A stretch of 64,000 nt of DNA from Cliona cf. orientalis (lineage: Eukaryota > Porifera > Demospongiae > Clionaida > Clionaidae). A model generated the notes under the pieces. That model ran no database searches and had not been told where the DNA came from. It saw only the letters and a list, made by a program, of their open reading frames with translations. Where the stretch lies: contig OZ005689.1 of NCBI GenBank assembly GCA_963930775.1, forward strand, positions 14,198,923 to 14,262,922, written 5' to 3'. Positions 21,469 to 32,904 of this stretch are shown one piece after another (position 1 is the stretch's first letter; the number at the start of each line of letters is the position of its first letter). Position numbers and translations under genes: made by a program.

Positions 21469-23922
21469 CTACTCATTGATTCCTATTCTTCTATGGGACT
21501 TAGCAGCTACTTTATACTTCTTGAGGGCTTCATCTAACTCAGCCCCAGGCTTAAGGCCCTCCAAATACCCAAACATAAAATGCTTTACCTTCCTAAAGTG
21601 ATTTTTAATGTTATCAAGGGTAACCGTATCATATGCTAATGGGACATTCTTTCTCAAGGACGGTAGAGTATATTTACAATGCCCTTTAGTAAAGCGTTTA
21701 AGCTGGGCCCAAACCCTTTCAATTGGGTTGAGTTCAGGATGAAATTTAGGAAGGAAAACACAAATATGACCTTTCTCCACAAGAAATCGCTCCACCATGT
21801 TCCTTTCGTTCTTAAAGTCCGGGTGACTTGAGAGTTCCTTACGCATCCACTCAAGGGTGTTAAGGCAGGGGTCCAGTCCAAAGAAGTCTCAAGAATAGCC
21901 TCACTCAGGAGGTTGTAGCACACATATACATTATCCTCAGGAGACCTGACTTGAAATATATCATATATGATGGCTATACTTTATATTGGCATGCTTATGA
22001 CCACGCCCACTCTTGTAGCCAACCAATTAGCAAACGATTATTAGCGACGTTAATTGAACGCGTAGTGGCTTTGCCGGAGCACTAAAACCTCACCGATATT
22101 CAAAGCAGCTTGACAGTAGCTTCTTGGCATCGATATCTAATCGGTGATAATTTATTTTAGCCTACTGTTAAGTACCTTTCGTTCCACAATCGAAAGTTGC
22201 CTTTCGATGCCCACCACTGGCCGTCTCAAGCGTCGATATCGTAGACGTTCTTGATTGACTCGCTCCAATAAATCGTCAAGAGGTTCGCTGACCTTCGTAG
22301 GCTTGACTGATACTCGAGGCGTTCCTTCGTGGGGTCGTTTAGTGCTCCGGCAAACGGCTTCTTTGTTTACTCAGCCAATCGCTTGACCTTCTCTGTACAA
22401 AGTATAGGGCAAATACGGCGCGCGCGTGCGGCTAATGATATTCACAAGCATGTAATTAGCTGATACAAGCTGATAAGACTGCTGGCTGCAGAATACAAGC
22501 ACCTTGCCTTAACTGTCCTGAGCAGTCTGCATTCTTGCCTGCTGTTGAAACTCCACGTTCTTCGAGAACTAGTTTCATTCCCTTTGCTACCTTCTCTCCT
22601 CTGCATACAGTGTACATCCTTTGGGCTTTTCCATGGTACTCTGTGTCCCTCATGATTCGTTGCTTACCACCAGGCTTAACGTTCATGTGGTTGACATCCA
22701 ACGCGTCGTCGGCCATAGCGGCATGGCAGCTGCTGTGGTCGAACACCCACACATGTCGCCAACCTGAAGACTTGGGATACTTCACCTCTGCAATCTCGAC
22801 AGCCTTCTCCATCTGAGCCACAAATCTATCCCTCGTCCAATAGCCCTCTCTCGACTCGCCATACTCCAGGAACTCACGGGCATATTTCTTAATTCCAGGA
22901 TTTGACACTTTTGCTTGTTCATACTCCTCATCCGTCAACACAAGGAACCCATTGAACTCGTCAATAAAATCAGAGACCATGATCCCTGCCCCCTTGCTCT
23001 TTGGTTTGATCATTTTTTGCCCCTTTACTCCCCACATGATATTCTGGTCTTCATTTGCGGAGAATGTGCTCTCGTCGTGGAAGAACACAACCGTTTTTGA
23101 TCGGCGATCGAGTGATGGCGGGTCGATATCTGTAGGGAGTGAATTCTGTGCGCTTTCAGTAGGGGCATTTGTAAAATGAAGAAACCCAATCTTCACCATC
23201 CGGCGTAGAAAGACTTTACGGTATTCCACAACATCTTCCCGTTCATGGCCGTCGATAAAAATCCCTTTACGTGGTGTGACGATCTCGAATCCAAGATGAT
23301 GGAGCCACCTGCGTGCTGTTTCGACGGACACCTTGCGTGGATATCCAGGCTCGAGAGTGCTGTTAGGCAACAAGTTCTTGTTAACCCACTTACAGAAATC
23401 AATTGCTGTCATGTTTGGAGTGCCCTTCACAGATGCATTAAGTCGTACGTAATCTGATGCCTTCTTGTTAAGCTCTTCGTTGTACCAAAGGACTCCTGTC
23501 CTCTGGTACTTGCCTTGCTTGGACTCTGGTAGTATCCCATCATTCTCAATCAGGTCTGTACGCCACTGTCTGACTGTTCTGTCGGACTTTTTCACCATCT
23601 GAGCTGCTATCTCTGCTGCCTGAGTGTAGTTCAGCTCAAAATGGGACATAAGGTTGCAGCAGAGAAACAGAGCGAGTGATTTCTTGTCATCTCTATCCAG
23701 AACCTTCAGCCATTCTTCTGAGAACTGAGACAATATCTCCCGTGGACCTCTTGCTGTAGTTGCATCTTCAGTTGAAGTGCCACCAGCTCCTGATGTTCCA
23801 GGAGATTCATCCAGACCCAGGTCACTTAGCCTTCTCTCTTTGAGCTTTTCTCTCCCTACAGCAGCAGCTTCGGCACTTAGCTTTTGTCTTTTAGTCTTGG
23901 GAGGCATCGAGATTGTCTTCAA
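21469..23922 (-). mobile_element. DDE transposase gene, split
   Basis: A 488-codon minus-strand frame (23922-22456) begins MPPKTKRQKLSAEAAA, with an acidic linker and a helix-turn-helix-like stretch (NYTQAAEIAAQMVKKSDRTV). It then shows a DDE fold: VVFFHDESTFSANEDQ (first Asp), VSDFIDEFNGFLVL, and HVWVFDHSSCHAAMADDALD (second Asp). A second frame (21846-21469) carries the third acidic residue in VFLPKFHPELNPIERVWAQL and ends with a conserved C-terminal block (NIKNHFRKVKHFMFGYLEGL). The LNPIERVW box and overall order place it near the Tc1/mariner-IS630 branch of DDE enzymes; I cannot name the family. The two parts are separated by about 600 bases (an insertion or unrecognised intron), so activity is doubtful. 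Element termini were not identified. Confidence 0.7.
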
Positions 23923-24019
23923 AACAGTTTATAACAAGAAAAAACGCTCTACCAAAATAGTACACAAAAAATCGCACTTTTGTGGGGTGTCATACGGTGT
24001 CACGGTGATGATAATGTGA

Positions 24020-24600
24020 CATCATCGCCCACACTTTTTTGCAAAAATTTGCGGGTAGTTAAAAAAAACGGGAATGCTTACCCCTAGCAACATAAAAATT
24101 GTACAGTCGAACAAAGCTCATTGTGCGCATTCTAATGGTATATAGAATATACGGTATATTCCAAATATTCATGAAAAAAAAATTTGGAAGTTTATGCAGG
24201 CATGCACTATAGAACAGGGAGATGCCATCTATAATGGAAGAAAGATTTAGCTACAGATCTAAATGTTACTGAGTTCAATCTAAAGCTACAGTATGTACAC
24301 AAACAGTAATATCACCAAAGTACTGCAACATTTAAGTTGATGTGTTCATTAGGTCACGTACTTAAACGGTACACACGAAAAATATTTTTCAGACGGTCAT
24401 TTTTCATATATAGTCCGTATTATTACATGAGGGCATGGATATGCATCTTGGATGTGCCCGATTGCTATGAACACGCAGCGTGGGTACTTGAGTCATACAC
24501 AAACCACAGACTATAGTTTTAATTAGTTTGTAGAATAATACCTGAACATAAATCTTTCCCAGTATTGGAGTTCCATCAGCTTTGAACATGACACAAGTAC
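24020..24600. other. Non-coding stretch with diverged repeat
   Basis: The block near 24240-24345 (ctacagatctaaatgttac, caatctaaagctac) matches both flanks of the downstream LTR element, showing that the LTR element inserted into another copy of the same repeat. Confidence 0.55.
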
Positions 24601-24644
24601 GTAAAACACTACACAGTTTAACATTAAACTGGGTAGTGTTTTAC
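24601..24644. repeat. Hairpin, 20-bp arms
   Basis: GTAAAACACTAC and its complement GTAGTGTTTTAC bracket a second pair, CAGTTTAA/TTAAACTG, with one mismatch in between and a loop of about two bases. Non-coding context; role unknown. Confidence 0.8.
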
Positions 24645-24842
24645 ATATCAACATAATAGCTAATTAATAGCAAATTTTCGAACACTGTCAATAACACAAC
24701 AATATCAATAGATGACTTTATCAGCTGTCAATGCTAGTGTCGTGTTCTATATGCAGCTACCAACTTTTAACAGCAGTTATAGGGATATTATTATTACCGT
24801 GGATGTTGGGAATGAACAGAAAGATTTGGCTACAGATCAAAA

Positions 24843-25046
24843 TGTACTGTATTCTCTAGGTCATTGATTATTATTATTGTATTGTTAATTATTACTTCTA
24901 TTTCCTGTTACTTGTTATGATGTCATTTGTGTCCTGTATATATATTGTGCATGCAAAATCGTTTTGTCAGTTGTCAGAATCTTCAGTCGACTTTAATGAT
25001 ATATTGATATTGAGATAGAGTGAAGAGCAAGCATGCGAGGCTATCA
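24843..25046 (+). repeat. Left LTR of Ty3/gypsy element
   Basis: Matches 32905-33125 closely, for example the block atatatattgtgcatgca and the end gcgaggctatca. It lacks a few bases at the 5' edge relative to the right LTR. Confidence 0.85.
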
Positions 25047-25092
25047 CATTTGGTGATGAGGATAAACTAAGACGGATGGCAATTAACTCATA

Positions 25093-25336
25093 AGCCCCGT
25101 TTACACACGCTGATCCAGATTAAACTGAACTGCGTTTACACACTAATGCTTAATCCGGATCAACATTTTCATGGCCTATTACTTTACATGTAATCCACTT
25201 TTAATCCACATCAGGATGTGGATTCTAATCCGGATTAACTAATCCAGATTAAAAGTGGATTAAGGCGTTTACACAGAAACTGGATTACTTTAATCCGGAT
25301 TCTAATCTGGATTAAGGGCCTAGTGTAAACGGGGCT
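25093..25336. mobile_element. MITE with AGCCCCGTTTACAC ends
   Basis: The ends AGCCCCGTTTACAC and GTGTAAACGGGGCT are inverted repeats, flanked by a 3-bp duplication (ATA at 25090-25092 and 25337-25339). The inside is composed of inverted aatccggattaa and aagtggattaa blocks. It is inserted just inside the left LTR. A related, larger element is at 36453-36989. Confidence 0.9.
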
Positions 25337-25379
25337 ATAGAGTGGTGTCCAGTTTCCATCCAACTGCAGAGGATTGGAC

Positions 25380-26060
25380 TACTTACACAGATAGGATGAA
25401 ACACTATTTCGTTGCTAACGATGTGGCAGACGGAGGCAAGAAATCCTCCATTTTTCTCTCAGTGTGCGGGCCAGCTACTTACAAAGTTATTTGAAATTTG
25501 GTTGAGGATGGCAAGCTCGATACAACCTCCTACGACGACATCTTAAAGTTCGTCAAAGGCTACTACAATGTGCTGCCCTCCTTCACACTGCAGAGGTAGC
25601 TAGAAGTTCAACACGTGCATCAGGAACGCAAAAGAGACAGTCGCCGACTAGGTAGCCGCTTTGAGAGACATTGCACAGCATTGCAGGTATAAAGATTTAC
25701 TTCGAGATCTGCTAAGAAATAGGTTGGTGTGCGGAGTGAACCACGAAGGGATCACAAACCGTCTGCTCGCTAAGAAGAAACTCATTTATAACAAGGCAAT
25801 GGAACTGGCTTAGGCGATTGAGTCAGCTGAGCGTGACACAAAGCAGTTGAAAGCTACACAGGCAACCAGCACACCACCTGTGCATTACAGTAGTATGAAA
25901 CGCCCTGATCACAAGCAGAAGGCCAAGGAACAGTCAAAATCGACAAAACCTCAAGGGAAGTCCAATAGTATGCTACAGATGTGGTGGTGCTCACCTTGCC
26001 ACAGCTTGCCGCTTCATTTCAACGGTGTCACGGTAGCACGAATATGCAGGTCAAGGTCTA
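25380..26060 (+). pseudogene. Gag remnant with CCHC knuckle
   Basis: The degenerate frame shows the capsid-like stretch YFVANDVADGGKK followed by SIFLSVCGPATYK, and further on the zinc knuckle CYRCGGAHLATAC (C-x2-C-x4-H-x4-C). Several in-frame stops and frame changes are present. Structural protein of the surrounding Ty3/gypsy element. Confidence 0.7.
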
Positions 26061-26589
26061 ACTTAGGAAGGTAAGCAAAGAAAGCCCACCATTTAGTCGA
26101 AATTGATGAGAAAGAACTGGAATTTGCTAGCGATGAGGAGGACGCTTACCACATGTTTGAAATGCGCAGCAAGTCTTGCAAGGCAATCATTCACACAATT
26201 ACCATAAATGGAGTTCCAACACCTATGGAGCTTGACACAGGTGCAGCCTATTCTGTAATGACATAGATAACCTTTCAAAGGATAGCTCAGCAGAAAGGAG
26301 TGAGTGATCTGGAGCCCTCAGACCTCAAATTAAGGTCCTACAGTGGTTAACTGATAAAGGTGCTGGGACAGCTGCCAGTTGTGGTCACTCATGGTGAGAA
26401 ACAGTATGAGTTGTATGTATTGGTGGTAGATGGGAGGGTCCAGACCTGATGGGTAGAGACTGGATGGGTGTACTGAAGGTGACCTTCTCAGTGGGTGAAG
26501 TACACAAGTAAAGCAAGATCACCATTAATCAAGCCTGTACTGCTGACTCCTACCCACACTACCCAAGGTGGATGACTTACTTGAAAACT

Positions 26590-26971
26590 TAGCAGGGTCA
26601 GTATTTCTCAAAATTAGATTTGTCGCAAGCGTATCTTCAGTTGCCCCTAGATGAGTGATCAAGAGAGTTTGTTACAGTGAATGATATTTCAACGAGTGAT
26701 AAAAAATCAGTTACAGGGAATTAAGGGAGTATCAGTATACATCGATGATATTCTTATTTCAGGTTCTACCTTGCATGAGCATCTACAAATCCTGAGCACA
26801 GTGCTAGAGAAGCTTCAGACCTCCGGCTTGAAGTTGAACAAAACTAAATACTTTTTCTTCGTCACCGAATCGAATATCTTGGATACAACATTGCATGACC
26901 GAAACGGCTTACATCCAACAACCGAGAAAGTTCGAGCAATTCAAGAAGCGCGTACACCAATGAATGTCATC
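26590..26971 (+). pseudogene. Reverse transcriptase remnant
   Basis: Contains the palm start (FSKLDLSQAYLQLPLDE) and the YIDD catalytic box within GVSVYIDDILISGSTLHEHL. Sequence between protease and this part is shortened compared with normal gypsy pol, and stops break the frame. It is cut on the right by the two-gene DNA transposon; pol resumes at about 30981 (NYYLHFLPNLSTTLAPLY). Confidence 0.75.
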
Positions 26972-27229
26972 CAGTGGATTTACAGACCTTTGCAACAGCT
27001 GGCTTGCAGTGCAGTGTCACCACAATAATATTAACAACCACAGAGTACATGAGTGTGGTTTACCAGTAGACATGCATGAATAATGTTAGCGCGCATGCAG
27101 TGTATGCATACTGCACTATAGCGCTGCACTGGTCTGGTGTTTAGCGCGCGTGCGCGTATTGACACTAAACCTTGACCTACATGTTTAGTAGTACCTTGAC
27201 TGGCAAATTTAAATTCCGTTTGAATCTCA

Positions 27230-28226
27230 GTGATGCTCTCGTTTGAAAGTTCTCGATCTAAGGCTTACTCTAAGGATATTCGCTGGAGGATGATACACCA
27301 AAGATGCTCACTTGGTCTAACTTATGCACAAATCGCCACAAATTTGAATATTGACCCATCTACTGTTTGCAGGACTGTTCAAATCTTTGAACAAATAGGT
27401 ACTGTGGAAGGTATCCAAGGCTACCATGAAAAATCAACTAAATGGTTGACTAGTACGGATGAGTTAGTGCTTATGGAAGCCATTGTCAAACAGCCCTCGA
27501 TTTATCTGCATGAACTTCAGAATATTCTGTTACAAACTATGGGTACTACCATATGCCTATCAGCCATTCACAAGTTCCTTTCTTATCAAGGATTTACTCA
27601 CAAAAAGCTCTCACATAGAGCTCTTCAGCGAAATGGTCAGCTAAGGGAAAGCTTTCTTTTGGAAAGATCCTTGTACGAGCCACACACGCTCATCTTTGTG
27701 GACAAAACAGGATCAGATAGACGTACATCACTTCGCAAGTATGGCTACTCACTCAAGGGTAAGCCAGCCACTACTGACACACTATTGGTACGGGGTAGGA
27801 GATATTCAGCAATAGCTGCAATGGGATTGGATGGTATAGTTGGATGTGCACATCACCAGTGGGAGTGTTAATGGCGATGTATTTTGTGAGTTCATTGAGA
27901 AGAATTTATTACCTCAGTTGCTGCCATTCAATGGTATCAATGGAAGGAGTGTAGTTGTAATGGATAATGTGTCCATCCATCACACTGAAAGAGCTACAGC
28001 TCTTATTGAAGAGATAGGAGCTATTCCCATATTCCTACCACCATACTCTCCCGATATAATGCCCATCGAGGAGTGCTTTTCAAAAGTTAAAAGCTTTTTG
28101 TGAGCAAATGACCCACTAATACAGATTCTACGAGAGTCAGAAATAGAAGATATTATACTAGCAGCCTTTGCAAATATAACACCTGATGATTGTTACAGTT
28201 GGGTTGAACACTGTGGGTACATATAG
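27230..28226 (+). pseudogene. IS630/Tc1-like DDE transposase
   Basis: The N-terminal part holds a helix-turn-helix (GLTYAQIATNLNIDPSTV). The catalytic core follows: FVDKTGSDRRTSLRKYGYS (first Asp; the usual Glu after it is Lys here), SVVVMDNVSIHHTERA (second Asp) and FLPPYSPDIMPIEECFSKVK (Glu). Spacing between the last two and the PPYSPDxNPIE-type box are characteristic of IS630/Tc1 enzymes. One extra base near 27848 shifts the frame within the DGIVDVHITSGSVNGD region, and a TGA at 28101-28103 precedes an in-frame C-terminal remainder (ANDPLIQILRESEIEDI) ending at 28226. So it is recently inactivated, with only two lesions seen. Confidence 0.85.
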
Positions 28227-28257
28227 TTATGTATTAATTTTTTTGGATAGTACAATA

Positions 28258-28884
28258 CCGTGTTTATGCTAATAGAACGCAAGCAAAAAAATAATTTCAA
28301 ATCTGGTTTGCGCACAATTAGAGACAAAACAATTCCAAGAAGTGAATTTTCTTGCGTTAATTAGATGTTGCGTTGTAATAGAACAATTAGCATAGCTTTG
28401 AGCGACGACGAATAGTGGCTATCGATGGTATCGTACCTGTGTCCCTGGCCCCGATCATCACGAGGGTAGCCTGAGAAAGGCCTTCTGACAGCCGCGCCGC
28501 ATGGTTAGCGATGCCATTGAATGAATCGTGCTGATCGCAGCCTGAGGCCCTGGCTGCTGGACTTAGTGCAGTTCCAACTAAGGTCAGTCCCGAGTGTAGT
28601 TTAGCACCCTCATGAACAACGAACGACACTTGCGATTTGGTTAACTATAGCTAGCAACGAGTCTGAGGGACAGGGCGAGATATAACGGGCTAAGCAGGTG
28701 TGGCTTAACCGTGCAGCACGCGGTTTGAGCATGCGCAATAGCCTCACCTTAGCACTATTGCGCTAATTGGATTCATAGAAAATAATTACAGACAGTCTCT
28801 TCCGTTCTAATAGAATACAAACAATTCCTGGAATTGAATTTTCTTGCGGTAATTGGATCATGCGTTCTATTAGCATAAACACGG
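28258..28884. mobile_element. TA-flanked MITE with GC-rich ORF
   Basis: The ends CCGTGTTTATGCTAATAGAACG and CGTTCTATTAGCATAAACACGG are perfect inverted repeats with TA on both sides (28256-28257, 28885-28886), as in Tc1/mariner-type insertions. The interior has diverged inverted blocks (caattcc--gaattgaattttcttgcg) and a GC-richer core with a minus-strand frame at 28629-28387 (VGTALSPAARASGCDQHDSF) of unknown origin. It lies between the two genes of the host transposon. Confidence 0.9.
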
Positions 28885-28974
28885 TAGATGCAATGCAAAT
28901 GGCCTACAATCACATTGTATGTATGTACACTTCTGGTTAGAAAATGCAATAGTAATGTAATGATACTGTAAGTC

Positions 28975-30704
28975 TTACTTATTTAATTCTCGAATGTTAT
29001 TCAGGGCAAAACTTTTTTGTTCTTCAAATTCATCAGAACTCAGAACTCCCAACTCATGTAGATGTCTGAGTTTTTCCAGATGCTCCAAATATTGTCCAGA
29101 GACCCGAGCTCGTTTCCTGGGGATAGAGCTGCACTGGTTGAATCATTCCCTTTTATTAATCCCACCACAGCAGTAGCAGCAGACGTTATTGCATCGGAAA
29201 GTGATTCCCTCCTGGGTGGCTTGGAGGTAGTGCCAGAAAACATAGGGATGGAGGGGGGTGTATCCAAACAGCTGTGTTGGCCATTGTGTTTTATCTGTGC
29301 CCATAGACGGTACTGAGGTGTGCTCCATGTTTCTCCACGTTTTTCTTGCAGTGTTTTAGTTATTTCATCAACTGTACCCTCATTAGCCTTGCATTTACTG
29401 GGTGGTTCGTCAGTAGAGTCATCACTTTTCCGTTTCTTTCCATCCCGTGTAGATTCAGTACTCTCTGGAAGAGTACCATCACACCACATGGCCGTCGCAG
29501 GCGGGGCGGCAGGGGCGGCTCGAGCCGCCCCACTTTTTCTGCCTTCCATTTCAACCCATACGTATGAACGTACGCGCATGCGCACGATTGGTATGCAAAC
29601 CACACGCAAAACAGCTGGTACTGATTCAGCAAATTCGTCGATCTAGGTATGTGCGCAAGCCACAGTCCTGCGATAGGCGATAAGCCTATAGAGTTGCACG
29701 CAATCGCGGAACGGTGCGATTTTGGGCGTGGTTTAATTATTTTTGGGCGTGGCTTTAAAATTTTGCGTGCGCGCTTCGCGCGCGCATAGCTAGAGCCTCC
29801 CCAGTTGTAAACCCCTTCCTACGGCCCTGCACCATAATATTATTTCATCTCCAGGCTTGAACGTTTTGTACATCACCTCGATGTCCTTGTCATGCATTCT
29901 CAAGCCACCTTTGAGATTTTTTTCCATGTAGCCACACTCTAAATTACACAATGATCCCAATTTATCCTCAAACAAGCTTACTAACTGGTCTTTAAGCTCC
30001 TTTGAATGTTTAAAATAATTTTCCATGAACATCGTGCCATATCCTGGTAACAGTTTTAGTCTTCTTCTCAGAAGAATTTAAGAAGCACACTAAATATTTG
30101 TACGACTCCTCTGGTACTATAAACTGTTCCTACAAGATAGTGCATAAGTGATCAGTCTTAGAATCCATTCCCAAAAAAATTAATATAGTTACAAGGGGGC
30201 CATGATATCCTCATACAGTGTGTCCCAGGGCATTTCAGCATGATACTACATGTACATACCGTGCAACACACATGTATAAAACTTCTATTTAACACCCACC
30301 TGCAGTTTTATACAGCCAATTTTATTGTGCATACAAACTTCACATGCACACAGTACCTACACACGTACATACATGTACCCACATGCACACTATACATACA
30401 CACAGGCTCACGTACATGACATATACACACACTGATTTCTATTCAATACCCACCCACATGTAGAGCTACTGAGTTTTTATCACATGCAAATTTATCTTAC
30501 CGAAATTGGCTGTTGCCTTCTGACTCCTTGCTGCTGCTGAGGAGTGCTATAAAACTGATGTGGTGTTTGTGGCAAAAACTGATGTGGTAGATGAATGGCT
30601 AGCTGAGGGTAATAGTGGCGCCAACGCACATCAAATCCATGACCGTGTTCAGCGCCTAAACTTCCCTCCACAGAATCCAATGACTGCTGGTCGGCCATGA
30701 TCAT
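28975..30704 (-). pseudogene. Transposon accessory protein with SHOCT-like C-terminus
   Basis: The first exon (30704 to about 30488) starts MIMADQQSLDSVEGSLG, becomes Pro/Gln-rich (LPQTPHQFYSTPQQQQG) and ends at a donor. The next exon follows the acceptor near 30121 (EQFIVPEESYKYLVCFLN). A frame change leads into LLPGYGTMFMENYFKHSKEL and FKPGDEIILWC. A MITE then interrupts at 29487-29829, after which the frame resumes with a Ser/Lys-rich linker (RDGKKRKSDDSTDEPPSK). After another frame change near 29115 it ends RVSGQYLEHLEKLRHLHELG then VLSSDEFEEQKSFAL. The L--L--L-E-G-LS--EFE-QK pattern matches short C-terminal (SHOCT) domains. It is transcribed toward the transposase, within the same TIRs. 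Function unknown; possibly oligomerisation or transposase regulation. Confidence 0.6.
29487..29829. mobile_element. MITE inside the accessory gene, 5-bp TSD
   Basis: The ends CATGGCCGTCGCAGG and, inverted, CAGGGCCGTAGGAAGG bracket a GC-rich core. CACCA occurs on both sides (29482-29486 and 29830-29834). Removing the element restores the accessory protein frame across GDEIILWCDGTL, which confirms insertion into coding sequence. It contains the gcgcgcttcgcgcgc palindrome. Confidence 0.85.
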
Positions 30705-31079
30705 TAACGTTCATGTGGTATTTCTTGCTGTGTGCAAACTGAACACCTGATTAGCACAACTTCGACCTGAGCAAATATGCGCGCGTGCACGAAGCAGCTT
30801 GCCTTGATCAATATGCGTGCGCAGCAGCATTAAACTATAGTACTAGGTACATGTATCTCAGTCTGGTATGTAGTGGTCAGTCTTAGATGTAAACCACACT
30901 CATGTACTCTGTGGTTGTTAATATTATTGTGGTGACACTGTTGTGCAAGTCAGCTGTTGCAAAGGTCTGTAAATCCACTGTATCATCAATTATTACCTTC
31001 ACTTTTTACCAAATCTCTCAACCACATTGGCACCACTGTACTGCCTCCTCCAGAAAGATGTGAAGTGGACATAGGAACA

Positions 31080-32620
31080 GGAGCAGGATAAAGCATTCAC
31101 TGCAGTCAAGAAAGCCTTGCAGGACGATTCACTGCTAGTCCACTATGACGAGTCGAAACCTCTGATTTTAGCCTGTGATGCCTCTCAATACGGCCTAGGG
31201 GAAGGGTTATCGCACACTATGGCTGAATGTACGGAGAGACCAGTTGCCTACGCTTCCAGAACACTGCTAGTTGCTGAAAAGAACTATTCACAACTAGAAA
31301 AGGAAGGTCTGGCTATTATTTTTGGAATAAATAAATTTCACAACTACCTCTACGGTCGACATTTTTCGATTGAATCCGATCACCAACCGTTATCGTACTT
31401 TTTCAATGAAAAGAAAGGAACTTCTCTGACAGCATCGTCACGAATCCGAAGGTGGGCTTTAACACTGAGTGCCTACCAGTACAAGACTGGGAAATCATTG
31501 TGCAACACAGACGCTCTGAGCAGACCGCCAAGACCAGTGACTACCAACTCTGACAAGCTACCTGGGGATCTAGTACACCTCATTGATCATTCGTCAACAA
31601 CTGCAGTCAATGCTGAAGCTATCAAGGACTGGACTTCAAAGGACCCTGTCTTATCTCAAGTCAGAAGGTACGTAATGGTAGGATGGCCTGATAATGTGTC
31701 AACTGATCTTAAGCCTTACCAGAGTAGGTCAACAGAACTCAGTACTCTCGATGGATGCGTATTATGGGGCGCTTGAGTGATTGTGCCACCACAAGGACGT
31801 GCATTGGTACTGGATGAGCTTCATGAGACTCACCCTGGCTGTACACGAATGAAGGCTCTGGCCCGGAGTTACATCTGGTGGCCAAAAATGGATCAGGATA
31901 TTGAAGAGCTAGTAAAGAAATATGAGGTGTGTCAGGAGAGTAGAGCATCTGCACCATCAACCCCTCTTCACCCTTGGCAGTGGCCTACTCAAGTCGTCTT
32001 CAACTCAAATTTGCGGAAACATACATGGGACACACATATCCTGTAATTGTTGACGCTTGTTCGGAGTGGCCTGATGCACACATAATGTCGACTATATCAT
32101 CAGAGAAAACCTTCAAAACTCTGAGATCCGTGTTTGCCACCCATAGAATTCCACAGATGATAGTGACGGATTATGGTTCCTCATTCACAAGTGAGGAGTT
32201 AAAAACTTTCACCCAGAAAAACTGCATAAAACAAGTGACTTCCACACCGTACCATCTGTCGAGCAATGGACAAGCTGAATTAACGTGCAGTTCAAACCAT
32301 CAATAAAGGACTAAAACAAATGTCAGGAAAGACAATTCAAGAGAGGCTATCAAAATTTCTTTTCAGATATCGAATCATACCTCATGCAACAATGGGAATC
32401 GCACCATGTGAACTTCTCATGAAAAGGAGACTCAGATCTTCATTGGATTTGCTTTTCACTGCAGTCCAGCAGAGAGTGGAGGACAGACAAGCTAAACAGA
32501 AAGCTCAGCATGATGGACAAAAGTCTAGAAGGGAGTTCAAGGCCAGTATGTTTATCAAAGAATCCGAGATGGATACCAGGCACCACAGTCAAAGTCACTG
32601 GACCACTATCATACTAAGTT
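31080..32620 (+). pseudogene. RNase H and integrase of the gypsy element
   Basis: The longest surviving part of pol. RNase H: LILACDASQYGLGEGLSHTM, ASRTLLVAEKNYSQLEKEGL and ESDHQPLSYF. Integrase zinc-binding region: LDELHETHPGCTRMKALAR and WWPKMDQDIEELV, where a Tyr (KYEVC) stands in for the first expected Cys. Catalytic core: IVDACSEWPDAH, then IVTDYGSSFTSEEL, then SSNGQAEL. A TGA at 31774-31776 and frame changes near 32010 and 32290 break it. No chromodomain is evident. Confidence 0.8.
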
Positions 32621-32904
32621 GAACTTGCAAATGGAGCTCATGTCCGACGCCATGTGGACAATGTCATAAGGAGTGCTGAGAATGAGAGAGAAAACGAAAC
32701 TTCTAACCAAGAGTCTCATCCTCCCATGTTGCTGGGACCACAGCTCTCTAGCGAACCTGAAACTGCCGAGATTCCAGAGCCGGGAGAGCCACAGGCACCC
32801 GGCCGAAGAAAATCCGAACACTGCTCCACGTCGCTCCAGCTGTGTTCAAAATTCCCCAGAGCATTATGGACTCTAAAGTATGTTTTGAACTAAGAAGGGG
32901 GAAG

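Larger units (their letters stand above)
26972..30980. mobile_element. Two-gene DNA transposon inside the LTR element
   Basis: The terminal sequences CAGTGGATTTACAGACC and GGTCTGTAAATCCACTG are inverted, and the pairing continues for about 90 bases each side, including CCACAGAGTACATGAGTGTGG. The left flank (tgtcatc) and right flank (tatcatc) may be an imperfect 7-bp target duplication. The host RT frame resumes right after the right end (NYYLHFLP). It carries a plus-strand DDE transposase (27230-28226) and a convergent minus-strand accessory gene (30704-28975), and has itself received two MITEs (28258-28884 and 29487-29829). Confidence 0.8.

Noticed and set aside
22535..23457. Plus-strand frames of 61-93 codons
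   Set aside because: Antisense shadows of the long minus-strand transposase frame.
29320..29646. 108-codon plus-strand frame
   Set aside because: Overlaps a MITE and the antisense of the accessory transposon gene; composition is alanine/arginine-rich from the GC-rich MITE.
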